Of a DNA stretch of 60,061 nucleotides, positions 16,777 through 25,545 are shown piece by piece. Under the pieces are notes generated by a model. The model was given only the letters and a program-made list of their open reading frames with translations, ran no database searches and was not told the origin of the DNA. Each line of letters begins with the position of its first letter. Within the stretch, counting starts at the first letter, position 1. A program made the translations under genes and the position numbers. Location: contig DUBV01000093.1 of NCBI GenBank assembly GCA_012960105.1, positions 1 through 60,061 on the forward strand, read 5' to 3'. The DNA is from Thiotrichaceae bacterium (GTDB lineage: Bacteria > Pseudomonadota > Gammaproteobacteria > Eutrophobiales > Eutrophobiaceae).

Positions 16777-17084
16777 AGATAGAAAACAATGAGTCCATAT
16801 CCACCTCCAGTAATATAAGGTTTAGACATGCTTAAGAACTTAGCCATGCGCGACTCTTAATATTTATACAATAGCGGGTTAATCTTCGTCGATATATTTA
16901 GTAATCGTTGAACTTACTATTATAGTTGATTTTACAACTTCCAATGGGATGACTAGATATTAGATATAACAATTAATCTCTTGTTTTTCTTATTAATATA
17001 AACATTTTGGCGACTGTGCTCAGTATGAAGTAAACATTAATAGGAGTTTGAAGTCGCAGCCGAAAGCCGACAATCACAAACAAA
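16777..17084. other. AT-rich intergenic region
   Basis: About 308 bp between the GNAT remnant and the 3' end of the EamA transporter gene. It is AT-rich, has stops in every frame at short intervals, and shows no repeat, RNA gene or regulatory motif that I can support. Confidence 0.5.
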
Positions 17085-17972
17085 CTATCTTGGTTTTTTA
17101 AGTTTCCATGGGTTGGGCAACTTACCTTGTAAGGATAATGACAAACAAGCACTGATAATTAATATTGCGCCGACTCCTGAGCCGATATCCGGTACTTCAT
17201 TCCAGACTAACCAAGCAATTAATGTTGCGATAATAACTGTGACATAGGTGAATGGGGCTACGCTTACGGCTTCATTATGAGTAAAGGCATAAGTTAATAA
17301 AGTTTGTCCACCTGTTGCGAAGAATCCTGCTAAAGCCATCACTAAGATATCGTGCATGTTTGGTGTTTGCCAAAGCCATATCATTAAAATACCGGAATAG
17401 AGTGTTGAAAAAACACTAAAGTAAAAGACGGTGCGTAAGACCGGTTCGGTGCTTGCCATATAGCGCACTAATATTTTTGCACAGGCAATAAAAAAACCGG
17501 AACAAAGGCCGACTAAAGCAGCGAAGGTAAAAAATGCAGTGCCGGGTTTTAAAATAAAACTAACACCAATAAAACCGATAATTAAAGCGATTGCAGTTCG
17601 TAGACATATTTTTTCTTGTAAAGCAGGTATAGCTAATATGCCAACAAACAATGGTGAAGTTGCATTTAATAAAGTAGCTTCTGATAAACCGACATTCCCA
17701 ATTGCATAGAAAAAACAAGTCATAGCACAAAGGCTGATAAAACCGCGAAACATATGCAAGTGTAGTATCGGTGTTTTGATAAACTCTATTCCACGTGGTA
17801 ATACTATCGGTAGAATAATTAATAAACCGACGACGCTGCGAAAAAACACCAGTTGTGGCGCAGGTAATTCAGATGATGCTACTTTAATACAGGTTGCCAT
17901 GACTGCAAAACAACAAGCAGAAAAGAATGCTGGTAGGAAGCCATGAATTAGATAGCGTTTATCTATATGCAT
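17085..17972 (-). CDS. EamA-family (DMT) transporter
   Basis: 295 residues with about ten hydrophobic helices arranged as two EamA repeats: the first begins ACCFAVMATCIKVASS and holds FFRSVVGLLIILP, the second begins LVGLCSGFFIACAKILVRYM. This is the usual drug/metabolite transporter design, with length as expected. It probably exports a small metabolite from the inner membrane; the substrate cannot be predicted. Its ATG overlaps the stop of uup (TAATG), so it is co-translated with it. Confidence 0.87.
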   Translation of the reverse strand: MHIDKRYLIHGFLPAFFSACCFAVMATCIKVASSELPAPQLVFFRSVVGLLIILPIVLPRGIEFIKTPILHLHMFRGFISLCAMTCFFYAIGNVGLSEATLLNATSPLFVGILAIPALQEKICLRTAIALIIGFIGVSFILKPGTAFFTFAALVGLCSGFFIACAKILVRYMASTEPVLRTVFYFSVFSTLYSGILMIWLWQTPNMHDILVMALAGFFATGGQTLLTYAFTHNEAVSVAPFTYVTVIIATLIAWLVWNEVPDIGSGVGAILIISACLSLSLQGKLPNPWKLKKPR

Positions 17973-19879
17973 TAAGATTGTAATTCTTTTTCCATGTTTT
18001 CAAGCTCATCCCAACGATAGATAGCATCGTCCAATACTTCTTGTTTAGATTTCATTTCATCAAGCACAGGTTGTTGTTGTTCGTATGATTTTGAATAAAA
18101 GTCATCATCATTGGTTTGTTCTTCAAGCTTGGCTAACTCTTGCTCGAGTGAATCTATGGTTTCTGGTAATGATTCCAGTTCCCGTTTTAGTTTGTAACTG
18201 AGTTTACTTTTCTTGTTAGGTTTATTCTTTTCATTATCAGTATCATTGTTTTCTTTTCGTGCTATAGGGTTATCCATTTCGGCAAGGTGTTTGCCGTGTC
18301 TAGCCCAATCACTAAAGCCACCGGCATAATTTTGTATGGTGCCGGAGTCTTCAAAAACCAGAATACTGCTAACGACATTATCAACAAATTCTCTATCATG
18401 ACTGACCACGATCAATGTACCGTTGTATTCTGAGATTCGTTCTTCGAGGACTTCCAGTGTTTCAACATCAAGATCATTGGTTGGTTCATCAAGCACTAAA
18501 AGATTACTTGGTTTTGTTAACAACTTGGCCAGAATAACGCGGTTTTTTTCACCACCGGACAACACTTTTATTTTTGTCATTGCACGTTTGGCGGTAAACA
18601 GGAAGCCACGTAGATAACCGATGACATGTCTATCTTTACCGTTCATCTTTATATATTCACCACCATTACCAACGATCTGAGCAATGGTTTTTTCTGGATC
18701 AAGATTACGTCGTAATTGGTCGAAATAAGCAATTTCCAGATTGGTACCAATTTTTACTGTGCCTGAGTTTGGTTCGAGTTCACCTAAAAGAATTTTTAAT
18801 AAGGTACTTTTTCCAACACCATTATTTCCTACCAGACCAATGCGATCGCCACGCATGACTTTCAATGAAAGTTTATCAATTAAAGGTTGGTCACTATAAC
18901 TATGGCAAATATTGTAAGCTTCGATAACTTTGCGACCGGATTGTTCTGCTTCTTCTATATGTATGCGTGCTTTATCTTGGCGTTTTAATCGCTTTGATAC
19001 TTCTTTGCGCATTGCTTCTAAAGAGCGTACGCGTCCTTCGTTTCTAGTTCGTCTCGCTTTAATGCCTTGTCTGATCCAGACTTCTTCTTCGCCCAAACGT
19101 TTATCAAATAAGGCATTGGTTTTTGATTCTTCTTCCAAGGCTTTTTCTTTATTAACTAAATAGTCTTGATAGGTGCCCGGCCAACTGGAGAGTTTGCCGC
19201 GGTCCAGTTCAATTATGCGTGTTGCCAGCGTTTGTAGAAAAGCACGATCATGAGTAATAAAAAGTATTGCGCCAGTGAAATTACTAAAACGATTTTCCAG
19301 CCATTGTATGGTGCTTAGATCAAGATGATTTGTAGGTTCATCAAGTAATAATAATTGTGGATTACTAACCAAAGCGCGGCCAAGTGCAACACGGCGACGC
19401 CAACCGCCGGATAATTCATCGAGCTTTAATTCCGATGGTAAATTCAATTCAGAAATAATGGTTTCGACACGCTGATCGATATTCCAACCGCCTTCGGCTT
19501 CAATCTGATGTTGCAGACTCTCCAGATCGCGAAATAAATGCGGATTGTCATCAATACTCTGTTCCGATAAAGCCTCGTATTCTTTTAATAAAGACTGTAA
19601 ATGTCCAAGACCTTCCGCAACATAATCCTTGACGGTGATGTCACGTATTTCGGGTAGCGCTTGCTCCAATTGGCTCACGCGTAGATGTGATTGTTTAACA
19701 ATTTCGCCACTATCGGGCTCAAGCTTGTTACTAATAATATTGATTAAGGTTGATTTCCCTGCACCATTGCGCCCGATTAAGCAGACGCGCTCGCCTGGCT
19801 CCAGCGCCATGCTGACTTTATTCAGAATCATATGATCGCCGAATTCGAGGGAAATATCATCAAAGGTGATTAAAGGCAT
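17972..19879 (-). CDS. uup: ABC-F ATPase Uup
   Basis: 635 residues, no membrane segment. There are two ABC ATPase domains: Walker A GRNGAGKST and GNNGVGKST, signature motifs ELSGGWRRR and VLSGGEKNR, Walker B LLLLDEPTNHLD and LLVLDEPTNDLD, separated by the ABC-F linker, and a C-terminal Lys/Glu-rich coiled coil (about 540-635) that is diagnostic of Uup over other ABC-F proteins. Uup acts on ribosomes and on branched DNA intermediates, and its loss raises precise transposon excision in E. coli. It is followed by a coupled EamA transporter gene. Confidence 0.92.
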   Translation of the reverse strand: MPLITFDDISLEFGDHMILNKVSMALEPGERVCLIGRNGAGKSTLINIISNKLEPDSGEIVKQSHLRVSQLEQALPEIRDITVKDYVAEGLGHLQSLLKEYEALSEQSIDDNPHLFRDLESLQHQIEAEGGWNIDQRVETIISELNLPSELKLDELSGGWRRRVALGRALVSNPQLLLLDEPTNHLDLSTIQWLENRFSNFTGAILFITHDRAFLQTLATRIIELDRGKLSSWPGTYQDYLVNKEKALEEESKTNALFDKRLGEEEVWIRQGIKARRTRNEGRVRSLEAMRKEVSKRLKRQDKARIHIEEAEQSGRKVIEAYNICHSYSDQPLIDKLSLKVMRGDRIGLVGNNGVGKSTLLKILLGELEPNSGTVKIGTNLEIAYFDQLRRNLDPEKTIAQIVGNGGEYIKMNGKDRHVIGYLRGFLFTAKRAMTKIKVLSGGEKNRVILAKLLTKPSNLLVLDEPTNDLDVETLEVLEERISEYNGTLIVVSHDREFVDNVVSSILVFEDSGTIQNYAGGFSDWARHGKHLAEMDNPIARKENNDTDNEKNKPNKKSKLSYKLKRELESLPETIDSLEQELAKLEEQTNDDDFYSKSYEQQQPVLDEMKSKQEVLDDAIYRWDELENMEKELQS

Positions 19880-20016
19880 ATATAGTCAGGCTTCTTGAAG
19901 GAAGCGGGATTATATACCTAAGTCACTTGAATATGCAGGATTTGTCATCGACTGTAATCGTGGTAACTTAGCAGTAGACAAATTCATATTGCACATCACA
20001 AATTGCGGAGCAGCCC

Positions 20017-20454
20017 ATGTTAGACAAGATTTTCGAAATGCAGACAGAACTTAATGATTATGTTTTTGCAAAAAATAAACTCAAAGACAAATCAGGTCAG
20101 GACTTGAACATGCAGGCGATTATCGCGGCGGTTGCCGAGAATAAAGAAATGGTCAATGAACTACCAAACGAGTGGCTGGTAAATTATTCAAAAGCAATGA
20201 AAGAAGAATTGATTGAGCTTGACGAAGAATTGTTATGGAAGTGGTGGAGCAAAGACGAAATCGACATGCAAAATATTCGTGTCGAATTAATCGATATATT
20301 ACATTTTCTGGTTTCGGCAATGATGTGTGCCGGATTGGATGCCGATAAAGTATTTGATATCTACCAACAGAAACACGCTGTGAATCTAAAGCGTCAGGAT
20401 ACGAACTATAAAAAAGACACCAAAACAGAAGAAGACAATAAAGGGATTAGTTAG
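20017..20454 (+). CDS. Dimeric dUTP diphosphatase (all-alpha NTP-PPase)
   Basis: 145 residues, helical. The paired acidic motifs of the dimeric dUTPase/MazG-like superfamily are visible: KEELIELDEELLWKWWS (E-x-x-E-x-x-E type) and VELIDILHFLVSAMM with the second metal-binding Glu/Asp. The spacing and WKWW match the dUTPase_2 family rather than MazG. The enzyme hydrolyses dUTP to dUMP and pyrophosphate, keeping uracil out of DNA. A GGAG ribosome site precedes ATG 20017. Its 3' end overlaps the convergent PilZ gene by 8 bp. Confidence 0.85.
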   Translation: MLDKIFEMQTELNDYVFAKNKLKDKSGQDLNMQAIIAAVAENKEMVNELPNEWLVNYSKAMKEELIELDEELLWKWWSKDEIDMQNIRVELIDILHFLVSAMMCAGLDADKVFDIYQQKHAVNLKRQDTNYKKDTKTEEDNKGIS

Positions 20455-20818
20455 CTGCTGTAGTGTCGTCCAGTTCATGGAGGAGAGCCTGAATTTTATC
20501 TAAAGTCTCTTCTGCTGGACTGACGAAATGCAAGCCAGAATAATAATGGCGTTCATCAGTATCCGTAAAACTATCCCAGACCTTATAAGCAGATAAAAAT
20601 ATTCGATTTAATTTTTTGTCATCCTTCGTCGCCCCAAACCAGATTTTTATTTCTTGATTCTTGTGGATAGGAACTTTGCTGGAAATCATCATGCCTTCTA
20701 TATGCAGGTTTTCTGCATAACCTAATAATTGATCTGTCAATTGGGAATAGACTTTTAGACGCACGGAAAAACGTTTTAATTTCCGTTGTTCTTTAGTTTT
20801 TAATAGCGAACTCAACAT
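20447..20818 (-). CDS. PilZ-like domain protein
   Basis: 123 residues. RFSVR (about residues 17-21) supplies the RxxxR arginines, and YAENLHIEGMMI is in the place of the N/D-x-S-x-x-G motif, but the Ser is replaced by His. The rest, with FLSAYKVWDS and YYSGLHFV, fits a PilZ barrel. The altered motif may weaken c-di-GMP binding. It is cytoplasmic and convergent with the dUTPase gene. Confidence 0.68.
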   Translation of the reverse strand: MLSSLLKTKEQRKLKRFSVRLKVYSQLTDQLLGYAENLHIEGMMISSKVPIHKNQEIKIWFGATKDDKKLNRIFLSAYKVWDSFTDTDERHYYSGLHFVSPAEETLDKIQALLHELDDTTAAN

Positions 20819-21016
20819 ACGCTCCGGATAATGTACTTAATATGCTATCGGTAAAAATCTACAATCCTTTAGGAATTTTAGCTATTAGAGGTATAATAAA
20901 AATAGAAACCATATGAATTATATTGTAGATAATGAGATATAAAACAAAGGCTTAAGATTGTTATTTAATAGATTTTAAGAAAATTATGCGAATTCATTTA
21001 AACATGAGGTATTAAA

Positions 21017-21346
21017 TTGGGAACGGTAACGAATATAAATAGGGCTAAGCTGTCTATTGGTGATTTAATTCATCATAAATTATTTGACTATCGTGGCGTC
21101 ATTGTCGATGTTGATCAGAAATTTCAATCTACCGATGAATGGTATGAATTGGTTGCTAAATCAAGACCACCAAAAAATAAACCCTGGTATCATGTTCTGG
21201 TACATGAAAATCAACATTCCACTTATGTAGCCGAACAAAATCTGGAAGCTGATGATAGCCAGGAACCTATCCAGCATCCATTAATAGAACACTATTTCGA
21301 AAGCTTTGAACAGGGACATTATGTACTCAGGAATAAAGCTAACTAA
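21017..21346 (+). CDS. hspQ: Heat-shock protein HspQ
   Basis: 109 residues. The signature AKLSIGDLIHHKLFDYRGVI at the N-terminus and KPWYHVLVHENQHSTYVAEQNL with HPLIEHYF near the end are those of HspQ (YccV-like hemimethylated-DNA-binding domain). HspQ is a specificity factor for Lon protease. The only start in register is TTG at 21017, preceded by GAGGT at a 6-bp gap, so I accept TTG. It is followed by the methyltransferase gene after 27 bp. Confidence 0.92.
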   Translation: MGTVTNINRAKLSIGDLIHHKLFDYRGVIVDVDQKFQSTDEWYELVAKSRPPKNKPWYHVLVHENQHSTYVAEQNLEADDSQEPIQHPLIEHYFESFEQGHYVLRNKAN

Positions 21347-21373
21347 TCAATGATATTGTTGGCATAGCTACAA

Positions 21374-21859
21374 ATGAGCGAAAATTTAAACTCTGACAAA
21401 GATGAAAAAGGCGCTGCGGTAAAATTTCCACCACCAATAATATTTTTGTTGTTGATGTTATTCGCCTATGGGATTAATTACTATTATCCAATCAATATCG
21501 GTGTTTCATCTAAGATAAAATACTTAGGTTGGTTTCTAATCATATCCTCACTTGGCTTAGTCATTTACATCAGTCGACTATTCGCACGTATTGAAACGCA
21601 CATTGAGCCATGGAAACCAACCACGGCAATTATCTCCACAGGTATTTATGCGTATTCACGTAACCCGATTTATGTCGTATTTTGTCTAATAGTAATTGGT
21701 GTCGGTATTGTTTTAAATAGTCTTTGGGTGTTATTAAGTTTTTTCCCTTCAGCCATATTAGTTTATTTTATCGCAATAAAAAAAGAAGAAGACTATTTGC
21801 AACACAAGTTTGGTGAAGAATATCTACAATATAAAAATTGCGTGCGCCGCTGGTTGTAA
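21374..21859 (+). CDS. Isoprenylcysteine carboxyl methyltransferase-like membrane protein
   Basis: 161 residues with four to five hydrophobic helices. The C-terminal half has the ICMT/PEMT pattern: TGIYAYSRNPIYVVFCL (SAM-binding region with RNP), then KKEEDYLQHKFGEEYLQY with the paired Glu motif. These inner-membrane enzymes methylate small or lipid substrates; the bacterial substrate is generally unknown. It is of normal length, in a plus-strand run between hspQ and an RNA methyltransferase gene. Confidence 0.82.
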   Translation: MSENLNSDKDEKGAAVKFPPPIIFLLLMLFAYGINYYYPINIGVSSKIKYLGWFLIISSLGLVIYISRLFARIETHIEPWKPTTAIISTGIYAYSRNPIYVVFCLIVIGVGIVLNSLWVLLSFFPSAILVYFIAIKKEEDYLQHKFGEEYLQYKNCVRRWL

Positions 21860-21886
21860 CGATCTATAAAAATAGAAATGAAATAA

Positions 21887-22354
21887 ATGTCTCGAGTAAA
21901 GAACATCAAAGACGATTACGGTTTCTTTGGAATCGGCATACTAAATAATAGTGATGAAATTAATATCGGTACGCTTTGGCGTTCGGCTTATATATTGGGT
22001 GCCAGTTTCATTTTTACCGTGGATAAAAAATATAAACCTCAAGGTAGCGATGTAACGAAATCATGGACAAGAATTCCGTTGTATCATTATCAAACCTTCG
22101 AAGAGTTAAAAGAGAATTTACCTTTTTCAACTAAGTTAGTTGCGGTAGAAATGGGTGAAAGCGCGACACCTTTGGAAGAGTTTGAACATCCTGATAGAAC
22201 TGTGTATTTATTGGGGAATGAAATTAGCGGTTTACCAGAACAGATTGTTGATCAATGTCATTCAATGATAAAACTTCCCGGTGAGTTTTCATTAAATGTG
22301 GCGGTAACCGGTAGTATTGTAATGTACGATAGAATGACTAAAATTAGTTCATGA
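21887..22354 (+). CDS. SpoU/TrmH-family RNA 2'-O-methyltransferase
   Basis: 155 residues, the size of a minimal SPOUT enzyme without extra RNA-binding domains. Motif 1 is NIGTLWRSA, motif 2 VYLLGNEISGLPEQ and motif 3 SLNVAVTGSIVMYD, all in order; together they form the knot that binds SAM. It should methylate a ribose 2'-OH in tRNA or rRNA in the cytoplasm. The target is not given by the sequence. It is followed within 50 bp by a DUF2835 gene. Confidence 0.88.
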   Translation: MSRVKNIKDDYGFFGIGILNNSDEINIGTLWRSAYILGASFIFTVDKKYKPQGSDVTKSWTRIPLYHYQTFEELKENLPFSTKLVAVEMGESATPLEEFEHPDRTVYLLGNEISGLPEQIVDQCHSMIKLPGEFSLNVAVTGSIVMYDRMTKISS

Positions 22355-22403
22355 TTAGCTGTTGCTACCATTAGAATTACTCATAAGATTAATTGCCTAC
22401 TCT

Positions 22404-22643
22404 ATGACGTCAAAAATTCCAGCATCCAGTATTCGTTTTCAGGTTGCTCTATCCGCTGAGAAATATATGGCATATTACAAGGGCACGGCTCAATTCATAA
22501 AAGTGTATTCTGTAGATAATCGCAGCGTTAAATTTCCAGCCAACGCTATACGAAGTTTTCTTAATCATGATGGTATTTATGGCATGTTTGAAATTCAGTT
22601 TGATGAAAACAATAAGCTTATAAAAGTGATACAAATAAACTAA
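22404..22643 (+). CDS. DUF2835 family protein
   Basis: 79 residues from ATG 22404; the open frame extends 14 codons upstream to 22362, but homologous proteins start near here. The family pattern is clear: RFQVALSAEKYMAYYKG, VKFPANAIRSFLNHDGIYG and FEIQFDENNKL. It is a small cytoplasmic protein of unknown role. It is on the same strand as the RNA methyltransferase and the broken monooxygenase gene that follows. Confidence 0.84.
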   Translation: MTSKIPASSIRFQVALSAEKYMAYYKGTAQFIKVYSVDNRSVKFPANAIRSFLNHDGIYGMFEIQFDENNKLIKVIQIN

Positions 22644-22667
22644 ATAAATTAATTATAGGAGTATTTA

Positions 22668-22964
22668 GTGATACTTGAAGTTGCAATTCTTGATGTTATA
22701 TCAGGGGAAGAAAACGAGTTTGAATTAGCCTTTTCTAAAACTCAGAAAATTATCTCAAATATATCTGGTTATATCTCGTATCAACTTCAACGATGTATGG
22801 AAAAACAGAACCGTTATATATTTTTGCTAGACTGGTAAACATTAGAAGATCATACAGTAGGCTTTAGAGCGTCAGAAAAGCATCAGTGGTGGAAGGAATT
22901 ACTGCATCATTTTTATAGTCCTTTTCCTGAAGTTGAACACTATAATAGAGTATGCGGAAAAACG
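22668..22964 (+). pseudogene. Antibiotic biosynthesis monooxygenase-like gene with in-frame TAA
   Basis: GTG 22668 is preceded by AGGAG at good spacing. The frame encodes VILEVAILDVISGEENEF, then a ferredoxin-like ABM fold ending FLLDW, where a TAA at 22836-22838 replaces one codon. Translation continues past it in the same frame as TLEDHTVGFRASEKHQWWKE and LLHHFYSPFPEVEH, which is the expected second half of an ABM domain (the usual text there is E-W-E-T-x-E-D-H). A single base change would restore the gene. The frame also runs without a stop into the chorismate mutase-like gene. Confidence 0.78.
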
Positions 22965-22988
22965 ATTGAACCAGAAGACTGTTCTGGT

Positions 22989-23291
22989 ATGGAAGATATC
23001 AGAGTAGAAATAGACCGCATGGATAAAGATGTTATATCTATACTAGGAAAGCGGTTTGAATATGTTAAAGCAGCATCCAAGTTTAAAACTTCAGCGACAT
23101 CTGTTCGTGCGGCGGAAAGATTTAAAACGATGTTACAACAACGACGCGTATGGGCAGAAGAATCGGATTTGAATGCTGATGCGATTGAAAAAATGTATTC
23201 CGATTTAGTGAATCACTTTATTAAAGAAGAAATGCAAAAATGGCAGTCTGAGTCAGAGACTACATTAGCTACAAATAACCAAGAGTTTTAA
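22989..23291 (+). CDS. Chorismate mutase/isochorismate lyase-like (PchB-type) protein
   Basis: 100 residues from ATG 22989. It has the all-helical AroQ/PchB fold: MEDIRVEIDRMDKDVISILG, then KRFEYVKAASKFK (active-site Arg/Lys region), SVRAAERFKTMLQQRR and IEKMYSDLVNHFIKEEM. Similar proteins are annotated as isochorismate lyase-like or chorismate mutase-like. No ribosome site precedes the ATG, and homologues usually begin about ten residues earlier (near EPEDCSG), so the true start may be an ATT at 22965 or the protein may once have been fused to the upstream monooxygenase domain, which is in the same frame. Confidence 0.78.
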   Translation: MEDIRVEIDRMDKDVISILGKRFEYVKAASKFKTSATSVRAAERFKTMLQQRRVWAEESDLNADAIEKMYSDLVNHFIKEEMQKWQSESETTLATNNQEF

Positions 23292-23293
23292 AA

Positions 23294-23857
23294 ATGATTG
23301 AAGAAGAAATGAATTTAGAGAAATGTATTACCACACGACGAACAATACATGATTTTATCCCTGATAGATCAGTGGATAAAGATGTCGTCAAAGCAGCCAT
23401 TGCCGCAGCATGTTGGGCACCTAATCATCATTTGACTGAACCTTGGCGTTTTCTTTTATTAGGCCGAGAAACAATTTCAGACATCTGTGAGTTAAATAAG
23501 GAAATGTTGACGGAAACTAAAGGTATTGAAAAAGCCGAACATAAATATAAACGTTGGATGGAAATACCTGGTTGGTTAATCGTTACCTGTCAAAAATCAG
23601 ATGACGATGTACGCTATCAGGAAGACTATGCTTCTTGTTGTTGTGCGATTCAAAACTTGATGTTGATATTGTGGCAACAGGGGATAGGTACAAAATGGTC
23701 GACGGGGCCTGTTACATTTGATGAACGATTTTATGATTTAGCCTGGATAAATAAAGATATGGAGAATGTTGTCGGTTTGATCTGGTATGGCTATCCCGCC
23801 GATACTCCACAAACAGTAAGAAAGCCTTTGCAACAAGTACTAACGGAATTGCCCTGA
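23294..23857 (+). CDS. Nitroreductase-family flavoprotein
   Basis: 187 residues. RRTIHDFIPDRSVDKDVVKA at the N-terminus is the FMN phosphate-binding Arg motif, followed by WAPNHHLTEPWRFLLLG and a C-terminal GLIWYGYPADTPQTVRKPLQ, typical of the nitroreductase fold. These enzymes reduce nitro compounds, quinones or other substrates with NAD(P)H. Start ATG 23294 lies 3 bp after the chorismate mutase-like gene, so they are in one operon. The specific substrate is unknown. Confidence 0.87.
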   Translation: MIEEEMNLEKCITTRRTIHDFIPDRSVDKDVVKAAIAAACWAPNHHLTEPWRFLLLGRETISDICELNKEMLTETKGIEKAEHKYKRWMEIPGWLIVTCQKSDDDVRYQEDYASCCCAIQNLMLILWQQGIGTKWSTGPVTFDERFYDLAWINKDMENVVGLIWYGYPADTPQTVRKPLQQVLTELP

Positions 23858-23865
23858 TAAACATA

Positions 23866-24618
23866 GTGGTCATCAAAAATAATATTCTATTATTAATTCT
23901 TGCTATTAGCATGACCACTCCTGTCTCTATAGTTTATGCCAATGATAATGCTGACGGTGAAGAAAAAAATAATCTTGTCGTTTTACTGCATGGTCTTGCT
24001 CGTTCTGATTTCTCATTTAAAAAAATGGAGAAAAGTTTACAAGACGAAGGTTACAGAACTTGTAATGTATCCTATCCGTCGACTAAATATCCTATCGAAG
24101 AATTGGTTTCGAATTATGTACTTCCATATATTGAGAAATGCCGAGGAAATATATACCAGACTATAAATTTTGTTACACACTCTATGGGCGGAATACTGGT
24201 TCGCTATATAGCAACACAAAAACTAAAGTTCAAAGTAGGTCGTGTTGTTATGTTGAGCCCGCCGAACAAAGGTAGCGAAGTTGTCGATACACTAGGCGGC
24301 TTATGGTTATTTCAAGCTATTAATGGCCCTGCTGGTTTACAATTAAGTACCAATAGAGAAAGCATGCCTAATACCTTAGGTGCTGCACAATTTGAACTTG
24401 GCATTATTACTGGCAATCAATCTATTAACTTTATTTTATCAAGTATGATCGAAGGTGATGATGATGGAAAAGTATCCATAGAGAGTGCCAAACTTGAAGG
24501 CATGAAAGACTTTTTAGTTATTAGCGCTACACATCCATTTATCATGAAAAATAAAGTGGCGATTGAGCAAACAAAGTATTTTTTTGAAAACTCTCATTTT
24601 GATCATTCAAAACAATAA
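23866..24618 (+). CDS. Secreted alpha/beta-hydrolase (lipase-like)
   Basis: 250 residues with GTG start at 23866 and a signal peptide (cut near VYA-ND). The oxyanion motif is VVLLHGLARSDFSF, the nucleophile elbow is THSMGGILVRY (T-x-S-x-G variant of GxSxG), and SATHPFIMKN near the end may carry the catalytic His. This is the EstA/YpfH-like small lipase design, with export to the periplasm or beyond. Substrate is unknown. It is the last gene of the run starting with the chorismate mutase-like gene. Confidence 0.83.
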   Translation: MVIKNNILLLILAISMTTPVSIVYANDNADGEEKNNLVVLLHGLARSDFSFKKMEKSLQDEGYRTCNVSYPSTKYPIEELVSNYVLPYIEKCRGNIYQTINFVTHSMGGILVRYIATQKLKFKVGRVVMLSPPNKGSEVVDTLGGLWLFQAINGPAGLQLSTNRESMPNTLGAAQFELGIITGNQSINFILSSMIEGDDDGKVSIESAKLEGMKDFLVISATHPFIMKNKVAIEQTKYFFENSHFDHSKQ

Positions 24619-24657
24619 ATTCAAATAACAAAAACAGTAAATAGAAAGGATTAGCTT

Positions 24658-24975
24658 ATTCTTCATCTATCACTACATTTAATAATACCATTACTGGTTA
24701 CGCTACTATTTTTTAAGAATAAATGGAAAATAGTATTTTTAATTATGATGGCAACGATGCTAGTTGATATTGACCATCTATTAGCCAATCCTGTCTATGA
24801 TTCGAACAGGTGTAGTATCGGTTTTCATCCGCTACACGAAATTTTTCCAATACTTATCTATTCGGGGCTTTGTTTTATAAAACCATGTCGCTATGTTGGA
24901 ATAGGATTGATAATACACATGGCATTGGACTCAATAGATTGTTTTGTTACCAATGGAGTTTGGTATGTGTATTAG
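24658..24975 (+). CDS. DUF6122-like membrane protein, probable ATT start
   Basis: The conserved core is MATMLVDIDHLLANPVYDS then RCSIGFHPLHEIFPILIYSG, with several hydrophobic helices, as in the DUF6122 family. An ATG at 24745 would cut off the first helix. In the same frame the coding pattern begins at 24658 as LHLSLHLIIPLLVTLLFF after a stop at 24652. The only initiator at that place is ATT 24658, with AAAGGA 7 bp upstream. A rare ATT start, or loss of an original ATG, are the two readings. Function unknown. Confidence 0.65.
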   Translation: MLHLSLHLIIPLLVTLLFFKNKWKIVFLIMMATMLVDIDHLLANPVYDSNRCSIGFHPLHEIFPILIYSGLCFIKPCRYVGIGLIIHMALDSIDCFVTNGVWYVY

Positions 24976-25017
24976 AATTCAGTTATGTAAAGCTACTGTT
25001 ATTAATTAAATAAAACA

Positions 25018-25491
25018 ATGCCAATATACGAAAAAGCAAGTGTGTCCGATTTTCTGGCTATTGCGTCGCTAGATAGGGAAGCATGGAAATTAAATAATAA
25101 TCCGGAGTTTATTCCTGACGGAGAACATGTTTGGCGTCATTGGGTGGATTACGCTTTAGTTTATACCGCTAAAGAAGCAGAAAAAGTTATTGGTGTCATT
25201 CTTGCTTTTCCCTGTATTAATGGAACATGGTGTGTACATAAAGTCTTTGTTGATGACGATAAACGAGGAAATGGAATCGGTAGTAAATTGTTTGAAGTGT
25301 TACTTGCTGAAATAGATGAATTACAAGTCGATTGTTTTCTAACAGTTGATCCTGATAATAACAGTGCCATAACGTTATATGAAAAATGGGGATTTACGGA
25401 AAGAACCTTTATTGCTGGTTATTATCGATCAAATGAAAATCGATATGAACTGACGAGATATACAACGAACAAAAAAATATCTGATATCTGA
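25018..25491 (+). CDS. GNAT-family N-acetyltransferase
   Basis: 157 residues with the GNAT acetyl-CoA site: VHKVFVDDDKRGNGIGSKLFE (Q/R-x-x-G-x-G/A loop), followed by FLTVDPDNNSAITLYEKWGF, the usual motif B. It is soluble and of normal length. It would transfer an acetyl group to an amine; the substrate is unknown. ATG 25018 is the first good start after the DUF6122-like gene, and no ribosome site is obvious. Confidence 0.85.
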   Translation: MPIYEKASVSDFLAIASLDREAWKLNNNPEFIPDGEHVWRHWVDYALVYTAKEAEKVIGVILAFPCINGTWCVHKVFVDDDKRGNGIGSKLFEVLLAEIDELQVDCFLTVDPDNNSAITLYEKWGFTERTFIAGYYRSNENRYELTRYTTNKKISDI

Positions 25492-25545
25492 CACCATTCC
25501 ATTTTTGTTAAAGACTCCTATGATCTAGCAGCTATAATTATTTCT

